From Achromobacter sp. B7 (GTDB taxonomy: Bacteria; Pseudomonadota; Gammaproteobacteria; Burkholderiales; Burkholderiaceae_B), in contig NZ_CP032084.1 in the NCBI RefSeq assembly GCF_003600685.1, positions 3,224,001 through 3,288,000 on the forward strand: 64,000 nt of DNA, in the 5' to 3' direction. Below are positions 1 to 8,132 of the stretch, one piece after another. Each line of letters starts with the position of its first letter. Within the stretch, counting starts at the first letter, position 1. The notes beneath the pieces are model-generated. The model saw nothing but the letters and a program-made list of their open reading frames with translations. It was not told the DNA's origin and searched no databases. Made by a program: the position numbers and the translations under genes.

Positions 1-1
1 C

Positions 2-556
2 CAGGTGGTGCTGATCGCCCTGGCGGTGTTCTGCACCGTCCTGAGCCTGCTGATCCTGCTGCTACCCGCCGGCTCGCCGCTGTTGATGGTGCTGCTGTTC
101 TTGCTGGGCGGCGGCGTGTTCGCGATTTATCCGGTAGCCGTCAGCCACGCCGCCGACCGCGCGCCCGCCGACGCGCTGGTGCGCATGATCCAGGGCCTGC
201 TGCTGATCAATTCGCTGGGCTCGGCCCTCAGCCCGCTTGCGATCTCACAAGTGATGGACAAGTTCGGCGCCGCCGGCCTGTTCTGGTGCTTTACCGCCCT
301 GAACCTGGGCCTGCTGGCCTTCTTCGTGTGGCGACGCGGCGAACGCCCCGCCCCCGCCCCCGTCGCCCCCTTCGCCGCCGCCGCGCAGATGTCCCCGGCC
401 GGCGTGGAAATGCGCGTCACCGAAGACCTGGTGCAAGGCGCGCTGGACCACGAAATGACCGAAGACCTGACCAACGTCGTCCCAGGCACCGACGCCGCCG
501 AACCGGTGCTGTCCGCCACCCCCGAGCCCTACGTCGCCCGATCCGGTGCGGATTAG
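2..556 (+). CDS. MFS transporter, C-terminal part (left-truncated)
   Basis: The frame is open from the first bases, so this is the 3' end of a gene starting outside the window. The visible 184 residues hold about four hydrophobic segments, with the loop ADRAPADALVRMIQG and the helix GLLLINSLGSALSP, typical of the last helices of a 12-helix major facilitator of the YcaD type. After the last helix and an RRGER boundary comes a soluble tail of about 70 residues, rich in Ala, Pro and acidic residues. The substrate cannot be inferred. Family membership is fairly clear; the subfamily is a guess. Confidence 0.75.
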   Translation, partial: QVVLIALAVFCTVLSLLILLLPAGSPLLMVLLFLLGGGVFAIYPVAVSHAADRAPADALVRMIQGLLLINSLGSALSPLAISQVMDKFGAAGLFWCFTALNLGLLAFFVWRRGERPAPAPVAPFAAAAQMSPAGVEMRVTEDLVQGALDHEMTEDLTNVVPGTDAAEPVLSATPEPYVARSGAD

Positions 557-756
557 CCGTCGCGCAGCCTGCCGCGACCCAAATGTAACGGTGTCGTAAT
601 ACCTGAAATATCGTGAAGCCCAGGGGCAAACACGCGCCCTTATACTCGCCAGCGCACGCGGTGGGGCATGGTGGTTTTCCGGCTTGCCGCGTGGGCATGC
701 CGTCTGCCCGACCCGCCTTTGCATTCCAAGAAAACAAAAAGGAAAGCGCGACCTTT

Positions 757-1644
757 ATGACACCCTCTTCGAAGGCCAACCTGCCCGTTCGCAGCATCCT
801 GGCGAGCTTGCTTGCCGCCGCCAGCGTGGCCTTGGCGGCGTCGCCCGCCGTTGCCGCGAGCGACGCGCCCGCCCCGATATCCCAAGCCGCCGCTGCCCGC
901 GTAGCGCCGCCGGATGTGCCGTCCATGCTGTACGCCATCTACGACGTAGACGGCAAGGGCGAGACGACATACGAAGTGGCCAACGGCAGTGTCGCCACGT
1001 ATTGGTTCGGGCACGCCTTCGAATCCGAGGGTACGCATTACTACACCGGCTTTGCGTGGGACACGGCGGACCGCTACGGCAAGCCGGGCGAAGACGATGT
1101 GGGCCCGGGCACCCGGGTCAACCTGACCGAAGCGACCTTCGTGCTGACGGACCCGGCTTCTGAACGGCCCTGGAAGTTTCGCGGCATGGAGCCCACCATC
1201 GGGGAATTCGGCGCGTACGAACGCGGCGAAGACGTGGACACGCGCCGCAAGCCGCTGGACTTTCGCACGCCCGCCGGCAAGCTGCTGCTGGCCGTGCCCA
1301 CCACCAATTTCGACAATGGCATCACCAGCACCGGCTACGCGCTGCTGGTCTTCAACCCCGAGCGGCTCAAGGAAGAAGAGGACGGCCACGTCTGGACCTA
1401 CGTGGGCAGCCTGCTGACCGGCGAGGACAACAGCGCGGCCTGCGCCGACGGCGACGTCATGCCGTGCACGTCCAGCAAGGGCGAGCTGGTGTTTTCCAAC
1501 GATGGCAAGCAGGACATGCCCACCGTGACCGTCAAACCCAGCGGCACCACGATTTCAGGCCCCAACAAGACGCGTCAGCTGGGCGCGGCCGACATCACGG
1601 CCTATGTCTTCGACCCGGCCAGCAAGGGGTACGTCGCGAAGTAA
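757..1644 (+). CDS. exported protein of unknown function
   Basis: I do not recognise this 295-residue protein. I chose the ATG at 757, although the frame opens further upstream, because it follows a purine-rich AAAAGGAAAG stretch and begins a clean Sec signal: a basic start, a hydrophobic core (SILASLLAAASVALAA) and an AxA cleavage region near residue 30. The mature part is soluble and acidic, with GHAFESEGTHYYTGFAWDT and two Cys (CADGDVMPC) that could form a disulfide. A periplasmic or secreted location is inferred. The 200 bp before it hold a TATACT hexamer at about 651 that could be a -10 element. Confidence 0.7.
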   Translation: MTPSSKANLPVRSILASLLAAASVALAASPAVAASDAPAPISQAAAARVAPPDVPSMLYAIYDVDGKGETTYEVANGSVATYWFGHAFESEGTHYYTGFAWDTADRYGKPGEDDVGPGTRVNLTEATFVLTDPASERPWKFRGMEPTIGEFGAYERGEDVDTRRKPLDFRTPAGKLLLAVPTTNFDNGITSTGYALLVFNPERLKEEEDGHVWTYVGSLLTGEDNSAACADGDVMPCTSSKGELVFSNDGKQDMPTVTVKPSGTTISGPNKTRQLGAADITAYVFDPASKGYVAK

Positions 1645-1668
1645 GGCAATGCCGCTGCCCCCAGCGGC

Positions 1669-1723
1669 AATACCGCTTCAATACCGCTTCAATACCGCTT
1701 CAATACAGCTGCAATACAGCTTT
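1669..1723 (+). repeat. 11-bp tandem repeat, five copies
   Basis: Three identical units AATACCGCTTC (1669-1701) are followed by AATACAGCTGC and AATACAGCTTT. The array lies between the stop at 1644 and the ATG at 1792, in the probable promoter or leader of the Tgl-like gene. Confidence 0.9.
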
Positions 1724-1791
1724 CGTACAGGTGCTATTAAGCCCGCCTGCCTACAATTTCCGCATGGAATTTATTCCGCTTTTCGGGTTGG

Positions 1792-2979
1792 ATGTTCATG
1801 CGGTTGTTGCAGCAGGCTTTGGTTTCCCAGCATCGGGGCGGGATACGCATTGAGTCCCCGGATTTTCACCACGCAGGCATCGCGCTGCACGAGTTGACGC
1901 AGTTCCTGGCGCAGGCCGGCCTGCGTCAGGCAGCGAACTGTTCGGGTTTGACGGGCGCTTCGCCCGGCGCCCATGCCTGGTTGCACCACGCCTTTGCGCG
2001 GGCCTACGCCCCGGACCATGACACCACGCAGTTTGCGCGGCAGCTGGGCTTGCGCACCGAGACCCATGACGGCGACCTGGACTGCGAAATCCTGCTGGCC
2101 ATGCTGGCCAGCCCGGTGGCGTTCACCTTTCCCGATGTAGCCGAATTGCAGTCGGCGGTGCGCATCCGCCGCTACATCGTGCAGGCCGCGCGCAAGACCG
2201 CGCTGGCCTTCGACACCGAACACGCCGAGCGCCCGGACGATTACTGGACCTACGACGAAGCGCGCGGCTTTACCGTGCTGCCCGGGCGGTCCTTGATCCA
2301 GGGCCTGCAAAAGGCCACCCAGCCCGACGCGTCGGGCCAGCGGTACGCGTTTTCCTGCTATCGCGCCACCGAGTACGTGACGGTGCTGGGCATTGCGCAG
2401 GAACTTCAGCACGCCAACCCTGAACTTGGCCGCCGGCTTCAGCGCCAATGGGAAACGCGCGCCGTCATGTCGGGGCGCTTTCATGAGGCGTTCCTGCACG
2501 AGTACGGGTCGATGGACGCGCCGCTGCCGCAACGCTTCTATGTTCCCGGCGACCGCCTGTGGTTCCGCAACCCCGACGCGGCCTCGTCCGACGTGGAAGG
2601 CTTTGAAGGGTCCTGGGTGTTTTATCTGGGCAACGGGCTGTTCAACAATTTCTGGGAACGCGGCCGCCCCTACACCCTGACGTCCAAGTGCGTGGAGATT
2701 TTTCACTGGCGCCATGGCCTGTTCAGGGATGACGCCGGCACCCCGCGCATGGACGAAGCGATCGTGCAGGATCGGGTGCGGCAGACCCTGGCGGACCCCG
2801 CCGCCACCGCCGCCGTGTTGTCGCGCATGGCGCGCATCCGCGACCCGCAAGGGGTGTACGCCGAAGGCGGCTGCATTGATGCAACGCGTGAGCGAGTGCG
2901 GTGGGTGCGGCCGGGCCATAGCGACATCGCGCTGCCGGAATGCCCCGGCCCCGACACCTCCTGGGCCATCGCCGCCTGA
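1792..2979 (+). CDS. protein-glutamine gamma-glutamyltransferase (Tgl)-like protein
   Basis: A soluble 395-residue protein without a signal peptide. The central third resembles the small Bacillus spore-coat transglutaminase Tgl. YAFSCYRATEYV (Cys189) lines up with the YAFECATA segment that holds the Tgl catalytic cysteine. GDRLWFRNPDA (about 256-266) matches GDCLYFKNPEF. FEGSWVFYLGNGLFNNF (271-287) matches the segment holding the second catalytic residue. By eye, both Glu residues tied to Tgl catalysis are replaced by Ser here (188 and 274), so activity is uncertain. The protein is much longer than Tgl, about 245 residues, with an extra N-terminal region. Start: ATG 1792 after GGGTTGG; ATG 1798 is possible. 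The alignment is from memory. Confidence 0.55.
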   Translation: MFMRLLQQALVSQHRGGIRIESPDFHHAGIALHELTQFLAQAGLRQAANCSGLTGASPGAHAWLHHAFARAYAPDHDTTQFARQLGLRTETHDGDLDCEILLAMLASPVAFTFPDVAELQSAVRIRRYIVQAARKTALAFDTEHAERPDDYWTYDEARGFTVLPGRSLIQGLQKATQPDASGQRYAFSCYRATEYVTVLGIAQELQHANPELGRRLQRQWETRAVMSGRFHEAFLHEYGSMDAPLPQRFYVPGDRLWFRNPDAASSDVEGFEGSWVFYLGNGLFNNFWERGRPYTLTSKCVEIFHWRHGLFRDDAGTPRMDEAIVQDRVRQTLADPAATAAVLSRMARIRDPQGVYAEGGCIDATRERVRWVRPGHSDIALPECPGPDTSWAIAA

Positions 2980-3021
2980 AGCCCCTGGTCGGATGCAAAC
3001 GGCGCGTGCAACAATCGCGCG

Positions 3022-3516
3022 ATGAATGTATTCCTGCTCGGTTTTCCCGCCGTGATGACTGCGGCCATCCTCATTTATCGGGTCGCGCGCCCGCGCCCGG
3101 CCGAACCCTATCGCCTGCTGGAATTGCGCGTGGTGACCGGTGGGCTGCTGTATGCCGCCATCGGGCCCCTGATCGGTCTGGCTGTCGTGCCGCTGGTCGT
3201 GAAAATTCCGGACAGCCTGCAAAACCTGGAAGGCGTATGGGCGGCGTATCTATTGGGCGGCCTGCCCGCCCTGTGTTGCGGCATGACGGCGGGCGCGCTG
3301 AAGCGGTCCGCGCCCAGCTGGCCGGTGTTCGCGGCCGTATGCGGCGCCGGCGCGCTGTACGGCTTCGTGTTCATGTTGCAGCTTACCGGCGTGGACCGGC
3401 TGCGTTCGATCAGTGATTCCTTGCAGATTGGCGCCCTGCCCAGCCTGGTCGCGGCCATTGCGGGTTCCCTTCTGTTTCTTGGCGTACGCCCGAAAAAAGC
3501 AACGGCCACAAACTGA
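3022..3516 (+). CDS. small integral membrane protein, unknown function
   Basis: 164 residues with about four predicted membrane helices (residues 2-20, 37-60, 73-90 and 100-120, plus a weaker one near 140-155) and a basic tail (RPKKATATN). No conserved domain is recognised. It follows the Tgl-like gene by 42 bp on the same strand and could be co-transcribed with it. Composition and codon use look native. Confidence 0.6.
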   Translation: MNVFLLGFPAVMTAAILIYRVARPRPAEPYRLLELRVVTGGLLYAAIGPLIGLAVVPLVVKIPDSLQNLEGVWAAYLLGGLPALCCGMTAGALKRSAPSWPVFAAVCGAGALYGFVFMLQLTGVDRLRSISDSLQIGALPSLVAAIAGSLLFLGVRPKKATATN

Positions 3517-3645
3517 AAGTCTGGAAAAACCAAAGAGACTTCGTTATTCTGCATTCGCGGATTTCACCATTCCGCCCGCGCCGCCATTCACCGGAACGGC
3601 AACGCATCCGAATCCTGCGGCCGCAGACCAGGACTGTCCAACGAC

Positions 3646-5265
3646 ATGGCGACACAAAGGAAAGTGAGCTTGCTGGCGGTCCTGATTGCGCTGGCCGTAC
3701 TCAGCGTAGCGGTGGGCTTTGCCAACGCGTTGGTCGCCGGTTACCAGGTCCAGAAGGCGCAAGCCGTGCGCAACGCGCTGGAATCGAACCGGGCGTACGC
3801 CCAGAAACTCTCCGAAGTCATCACCCTGTACCTTGCCGCCGTCCACCGTCAGCTGGACGTGGGCGCCGACGCGTTTACGGCCGGCCAACTGTCCGGGGCG
3901 CAGCGGCAAACCGAACTTGCCCGCCTGGCCTCAAGGATCGAGGGCGTTTCGGCCGTGCTGCTGACCGACGCGCAGGGCACGGTCACGGCGCGCGGCGCGA
4001 ACAGCCCTGGCACGCTAGCCGCCATCAATAGCCTGAACGATTTGCGCGTTGCGGAACATCGCATCGGCGAATGGGTCCGCCCGTGCTGTCAACCAGACGG
4101 TCAGCCCGACGGCCAGCCCGACGGCCGACACGCGACGCTGACGCTGGTGAATCCCCTTCCCGATGGCGGCGCGCTTGCGGCCGTGGTGATCCTGGAACGC
4201 GGCAGCCAGATCGACAAGCTGATCGGCCAGCATCCCTATGCCGACGGCACCCAGGTATACCTGGTGAACAGCGCCGGCCAAGCGCTGTACAGCCGCGACG
4301 CCAACACGCCCTTGGCCATCGTGCCCGGCAACACCCCCGCCGGCACGCCGACCATGACCGCCCCCGGCTCGGCTCAGGTGACAGACGCCGACGGCCATGT
4401 CCTGTTGACCGGCTATGCGCCGTTGGGCAAGGGTAAATGGGCGGTGGTCGTGCAGCGGCCGTTGGACCATGCGCTGTCGCCGTTGAAGGCGCTGCTGTAC
4501 GAGTCCCTGCGCCTGGCCATCCCCGCCGTGTTGCTGACCTTGATTGCGGTTAGTGCCCTGGCCTACGCCATCGCCCGCCCGCTGACGCGCCTGACCCGCG
4601 CGCTGGCCACCCCCGTCGCGGCCGACGCCCCGGGGCTGACCTCCAACGGCCCCCGCGCCTGGTACGCCGAGGCCGATGCCTTGCGCACCGCCCTGGCGGC
4701 CCGGCTGGCGCAGCACCGGCACGAAGTCGGCAGGCTGAATACGGAATCGCTGACGGACCCAATGACCGGCCTGATGAACCGACGCGCCATGCGCTTGCGG
4801 CTGGATGAACTGGTGGCCGCGGGCACCGCGTTCGCGATCATTGCGCTGGACGTCGACCATTTCAAGCAGATCAACGACACCCACGGCCACCCCACGGGTG
4901 ATCAGGTCCTGATTGCACTGGCGCGCACGTTGAGCGCCAGCGTACGCCAGCAAGACCGGCCGTTTCGGGTGGGCGGCGAGGAGTTCGTGGTGATCGTTCC
5001 GGACGCCGCCGAAGCCGTGGCCATGGCCGCGGCCGAGCGCATCCGCGCGGGAGTCGCGCGCACCGACATGCCGCCCGGCGTGGGCCAGGTGACGGTGTCC
5101 GTGGGGCTGGCCTTGTGGCCACAAGACGCGGCATCGCCCCAAGCCGCCGTTACCTGCGCCGATCAGGCTTTGTACGCGTCCAAACAAAACGGGCGCAACC
5201 GCGTTACCCGATGGAATACCCGGCACGTCCATACAACCAACCCCGAAGGCAAGGTGGCAACGTGA
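3646..5265 (+). CDS. membrane-anchored diguanylate cyclase (GGDEF)
   Basis: 539 residues: a transmembrane helix at about 8-32, a periplasmic sensor region at about 35-285 (Cache-like, judged by layout), a second helix at about 288-310, then a GGDEF domain from about 370. The catalytic motif is GGEEF (443-447), an active variant. RQQD (434-437) sits exactly five residues upstream, the position of the inhibitory I-site, so product inhibition by c-di-GMP is likely. The domain start DPMTGLMNRRAM and the metal-site DVDHFKQIND are intact. The sensor region carries a 12-bp repeat coding QPDG three times (4090-4125). The stop overlaps the next start (GTGA), so the downstream gene is probably translationally coupled. 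Confidence 0.93.
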   Translation: MATQRKVSLLAVLIALAVLSVAVGFANALVAGYQVQKAQAVRNALESNRAYAQKLSEVITLYLAAVHRQLDVGADAFTAGQLSGAQRQTELARLASRIEGVSAVLLTDAQGTVTARGANSPGTLAAINSLNDLRVAEHRIGEWVRPCCQPDGQPDGQPDGRHATLTLVNPLPDGGALAAVVILERGSQIDKLIGQHPYADGTQVYLVNSAGQALYSRDANTPLAIVPGNTPAGTPTMTAPGSAQVTDADGHVLLTGYAPLGKGKWAVVVQRPLDHALSPLKALLYESLRLAIPAVLLTLIAVSALAYAIARPLTRLTRALATPVAADAPGLTSNGPRAWYAEADALRTALAARLAQHRHEVGRLNTESLTDPMTGLMNRRAMRLRLDELVAAGTAFAIIALDVDHFKQINDTHGHPTGDQVLIALARTLSASVRQQDRPFRVGGEEFVVIVPDAAEAVAMAAAERIRAGVARTDMPPGVGQVTVSVGLALWPQDAASPQAAVTCADQALYASKQNGRNRVTRWNTRHVHTTNPEGKVAT

Positions 5266-6053
5266 GCTATTCATTGATCCTGGCATTGTGCGCAGCCGTA
5301 TTCTTCTTTCTTCTGCTTGGCGCGATCCGCGTCGGCCGCTACCTGGGCCATCGGCACGACATGGACGAGAAAAGCCGCGCCGGTTCGGCGGCGATCGAAG
5401 CGTCGGTCTTCGCGTTGCTGGGCTTGCTGATCGCCTTCACCTTTTCGGGCGCGGCCCAGCGCATGGCCGACCGCCGCAACCTGCTGGTGCAAGAGGTCAA
5501 CGCCATCGGCACCGCGTGGCTGCGCATCGATATGCTGAACGCGCCCGACCAGCCGCCGCTGCGCGACCAGTTTCGCCGCTACGTAGACGAACGCATCAAC
5601 TACTACCGGCACGTGGCCGACCTGGATCAGCGCGACGCCATCGCGGCCAAGGCGTCGGCCTTGCAGAACGAAATATGGAAGACGTCCATGGCGGCTGCCA
5701 GGAACGCCGTGCCGCCGTTCGCGGCATCCTACATCGGCGCCGTCAACGACATGTTCGACGTGTCCTCGGCCCAAATCGTCGCGCAGAAGGTGCACCCGCC
5801 CGCGATGACGTATGTGTTCCTGGGATTCCTGGCGCTGGTGTGCGCCTGCCTGATCGGCCTGAACCTGGCCAGCGCGCATCGCGACACCCTGCTACACCAG
5901 ATCATCTATGCGCTGGTCATGACGGCGGCGCTGTACATCATTGTCGACTTTGAATTTCCGCGCATCGGCGTGATACGCATCGACCAAAGCGACGTCCTGC
6001 TGATGGCGCAGCGCCAGGCCATGGGCGGCGAGCCATCCGGGGCGCGCCCGTGA
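5262..6053 (+). CDS. DUF4239 (bestrophin-like) membrane protein
   Basis: 263 residues from the GTG at 5262, which overlaps the cyclase stop. The frame opens earlier (5115), but that extension lies inside the cyclase gene. Helices at about 4-24 and 45-65 are followed by a cytoplasmic or periplasmic helical region (residues 70-185, with RRNLLVQEVNAIGTAWLR) and two C-terminal helices at about 188-208 and 215-235. This is the DUF4239 layout. The biochemical role is unknown; coupling to a diguanylate cyclase suggests an envelope or signalling role by inference only. Confidence 0.75.
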   Translation: MSYSLILALCAAVFFFLLLGAIRVGRYLGHRHDMDEKSRAGSAAIEASVFALLGLLIAFTFSGAAQRMADRRNLLVQEVNAIGTAWLRIDMLNAPDQPPLRDQFRRYVDERINYYRHVADLDQRDAIAAKASALQNEIWKTSMAAARNAVPPFAASYIGAVNDMFDVSSAQIVAQKVHPPAMTYVFLGFLALVCACLIGLNLASAHRDTLLHQIIYALVMTAALYIIVDFEFPRIGVIRIDQSDVLLMAQRQAMGGEPSGARP

Positions 6054-7015
6054 CACGCGCCCCCGCCCTGTCGGCGCGTGCGTCGGCGTGCGTGGTCGCG
6101 GCGGTGGCTTGCGTCGTGGGCGCGGGTGCAGGCGCGCAAACGCTGCGCCTGACGCAGGACGATCTGCAAAAGCGCGCCAACGGCGTGCTGGCCTTGATGT
6201 CGTATTCCATCGTGCCCGACATCACGACCAGTTCGCTGTCCATTGGCGGCGGCGGGTCCACGTCGGGGTCCAGCGAATTTTTCATGACGCAGCTGGGCGG
6301 CGGCGACACCATTTCAAAGTCGGTGCCGATCTACCTGGAAGGGGTGCTGGCCGGCAGCCGCTACGACCCCACCTTCGTGGCCACCCAGGGCACCGAGTCG
6401 CGCAACATCCCGACCAAATGGAACAGCCTGTCGGCCACCGGCGGCATCGGTTGGGACTTCAAGCTGACCGACGAGTTGAAGCTGCGACCCATCTTCAACG
6501 TTGCGCTGGGCAACGTCACCAGCGACCTGCGCGCGGCAAGCTGGTACGTGGGCCGCCAGACGGGCAAGGACGTCACCTTCCTGGACCGCGGATCGCTAAA
6601 CGCCTATGGTCTGGGCGGGTCCTTGATGCTGGACTACGAGCATTACCGGCCGGGCTACGAGGTGGACGTAGAGCTGCGCTATTCGGACATCCGCCTGCAG
6701 AGCTTTTCCAGTTCGGCGGCCGTGCAGGGCAGCGCCATCGCGCAATCGGCCAACCTGTGGGCACGCTACCGGGCACCCACGGGCATCACCCTGCTGCAAC
6801 GCCCCTTGCGCTATGTGCTGGAGCTGACGCATTCGGAATTCCTGGGCGACCAGCGCGGCGTGTTGGGGTTTGACAGGCTGACGTCGGTGGGCGCCGGGCT
6901 GGAGCTTGATTCCAGCGCGTATGACGTCATCATCACCCGCACGCGGTTGGTGGGCCGCTATGTGTTCGGCAACAACGTGTCGGGGTTTTCAGTGGGGCTG
7001 GCGGTCAGCTTCTGA
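6050..7015 (+). CDS. outer-membrane beta-barrel protein, unknown substrate
   Basis: 321 residues starting at a GTG that overlaps the previous stop. A signal peptide (about 1-29, ending GAGAGA before QTLRL) leads into a protein of alternating strands with Gly and aromatic residues (GLGGSLMLDYEHYRPGYEVDVELRYSDI). It ends in VGLAVSF; a terminal Phe is the usual signal for the BAM assembly machine. It is the third member of a coupled set with the cyclase and the DUF4239 protein, so the set may act together at the envelope. No specific family is recognised. Confidence 0.7.
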   Translation: MTRAPALSARASACVVAAVACVVGAGAGAQTLRLTQDDLQKRANGVLALMSYSIVPDITTSSLSIGGGGSTSGSSEFFMTQLGGGDTISKSVPIYLEGVLAGSRYDPTFVATQGTESRNIPTKWNSLSATGGIGWDFKLTDELKLRPIFNVALGNVTSDLRAASWYVGRQTGKDVTFLDRGSLNAYGLGGSLMLDYEHYRPGYEVDVELRYSDIRLQSFSSSAAVQGSAIAQSANLWARYRAPTGITLLQRPLRYVLELTHSEFLGDQRGVLGFDRLTSVGAGLELDSSAYDVIITRTRLVGRYVFGNNVSGFSVGLAVSF

Positions 7016-7029
7016 CGCGCGCAAAGCGG

Positions 7030-7929
7030 TCAGGCGTCCGCCGCGCCTTGCACGGCCAGCGACTGTGCAAGCCCAAGCGCATGCGCCAGGAATTCCGACC
7101 CGTCGTCCTTGCGATAGCTGGCGATAACCGGCGACACGAAGCCGTCCCCCTCGATGCGCACGTGCACCACGTCCTGCCGCTGCAAACGCTGCACGGACGC
7201 CGGCACCACGGACACGCCCAGACCCGCGGCCACCAGGCCGATTGCCGTCTGCAATTCGTTGGCCTCCTGCACGACTTGCAGCGCATGCCCGCCCGCGCGA
7301 AACAGCCCCAGCACGTGATCCGCGAAGTTCGGGCGAGGGCGCGCGGGATACAGCACGAAGGGTTCTTGCGCCAGGCGGTCAACGGACACGCTGGCCAGTC
7401 CCGCCAAGGGGTGATGCAAGGGCACGGCGGCCATCAGCGGTTCGGTCATCAGCACCCGGCGTTCGATGGCCGGGTCATCCAGCAGGATGCGGCCGATGCC
7501 CAGGTCGATGCGCCCGGCCTTCAACGCTTCGATCTGCGGCAGGCTGGTCATCTCGGTCAGGCCCACTTCCACTTGCGGGTCGGCGCTGCGCAGCTGGCGG
7601 ATCAGTTCCGGCACAAAACCATACAGCGTCGACGGCACAAACCCGATGCCGAACCAGCGGCGCTGGGTCTGGCCCAGGCGGCGCGTGCCTTCCAGCACTT
7701 CTTCCAGGCGCGCGGTCAACAGCCGCGACTGTTCCAGCAGAAAGCGGCCGGCTTCGGTCAGCCGCAGCGCGCGCGTGGTGCGTTCGAACAGCACCACGCC
7801 CAGCTCGTCTTCAAACTGGCGGATCTGACGGCTAAGCGGCGGCTGGGCGATATGCAAACGCGCGGCGGCGCGGGTGAAGCTGCCCTCTTCCGCCACGGCC
7901 TGAAAGTAACGCAAGTGCCTCAGTTGCAT
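7030..7929 (-). CDS. LysR-family transcriptional regulator
   Basis: 299 residues. The N-terminal winged helix-turn-helix (about 1-60: LRYFQAVAEEGSFTRAAARL, then QPPLSRQIRQFEDELG) and the periplasmic-binding-like effector domain (about 90-290) are complete. The start MQLRHLRYFQ is the standard LysR opening, of the CatR/BenM type. It is divergent from a Bug receptor gene, with two related operator-like elements in the 203-bp gap, so it probably controls that receptor and itself. The effector is not known. Confidence 0.92.
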   Translation of the reverse strand: MQLRHLRYFQAVAEEGSFTRAAARLHIAQPPLSRQIRQFEDELGVVLFERTTRALRLTEAGRFLLEQSRLLTARLEEVLEGTRRLGQTQRRWFGIGFVPSTLYGFVPELIRQLRSADPQVEVGLTEMTSLPQIEALKAGRIDLGIGRILLDDPAIERRVLMTEPLMAAVPLHHPLAGLASVSVDRLAQEPFVLYPARPRPNFADHVLGLFRAGGHALQVVQEANELQTAIGLVAAGLGVSVVPASVQRLQRQDVVHVRIEGDGFVSPVIASYRKDDGSEFLAHALGLAQSLAVQGAADA

Positions 7930-7941
7930 GGGTCACCTAGA

Positions 7942-8046
7942 CTGGAAAGGTATGAATGGAAACCCATATAGTCTTGGACGCCAAGGAAAAGCACAAGCCA
8001 TACTGCGAAGATTGCTGGCCCTTCGGCTGGAAAAGTATGAATCCAG
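7942..8046. promoter_or_regulatory. putative LysR operator pair
   Basis: The 16-bp element CTGGAAAGGTATGAAT (7942-7957) recurs with one mismatch as CTGGAAAAGTATGAAT (8027-8042). The second copy extends into the inverted repeat CTGGA-N10-TCCAG (8027-8046). A symmetric site plus a half-site between divergent lysR and target gene is a known LysR arrangement. Its use by this regulator is inferred. Confidence 0.5.
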
Positions 8047-8132
8047 CAAGCGTGGGGCCGCCCACACAAAGACAAAGCCGCGCCGCCCGACAAGAGCGCG
8101 TCCTGAATAAACCAAGCACCTTGGAGACAACC

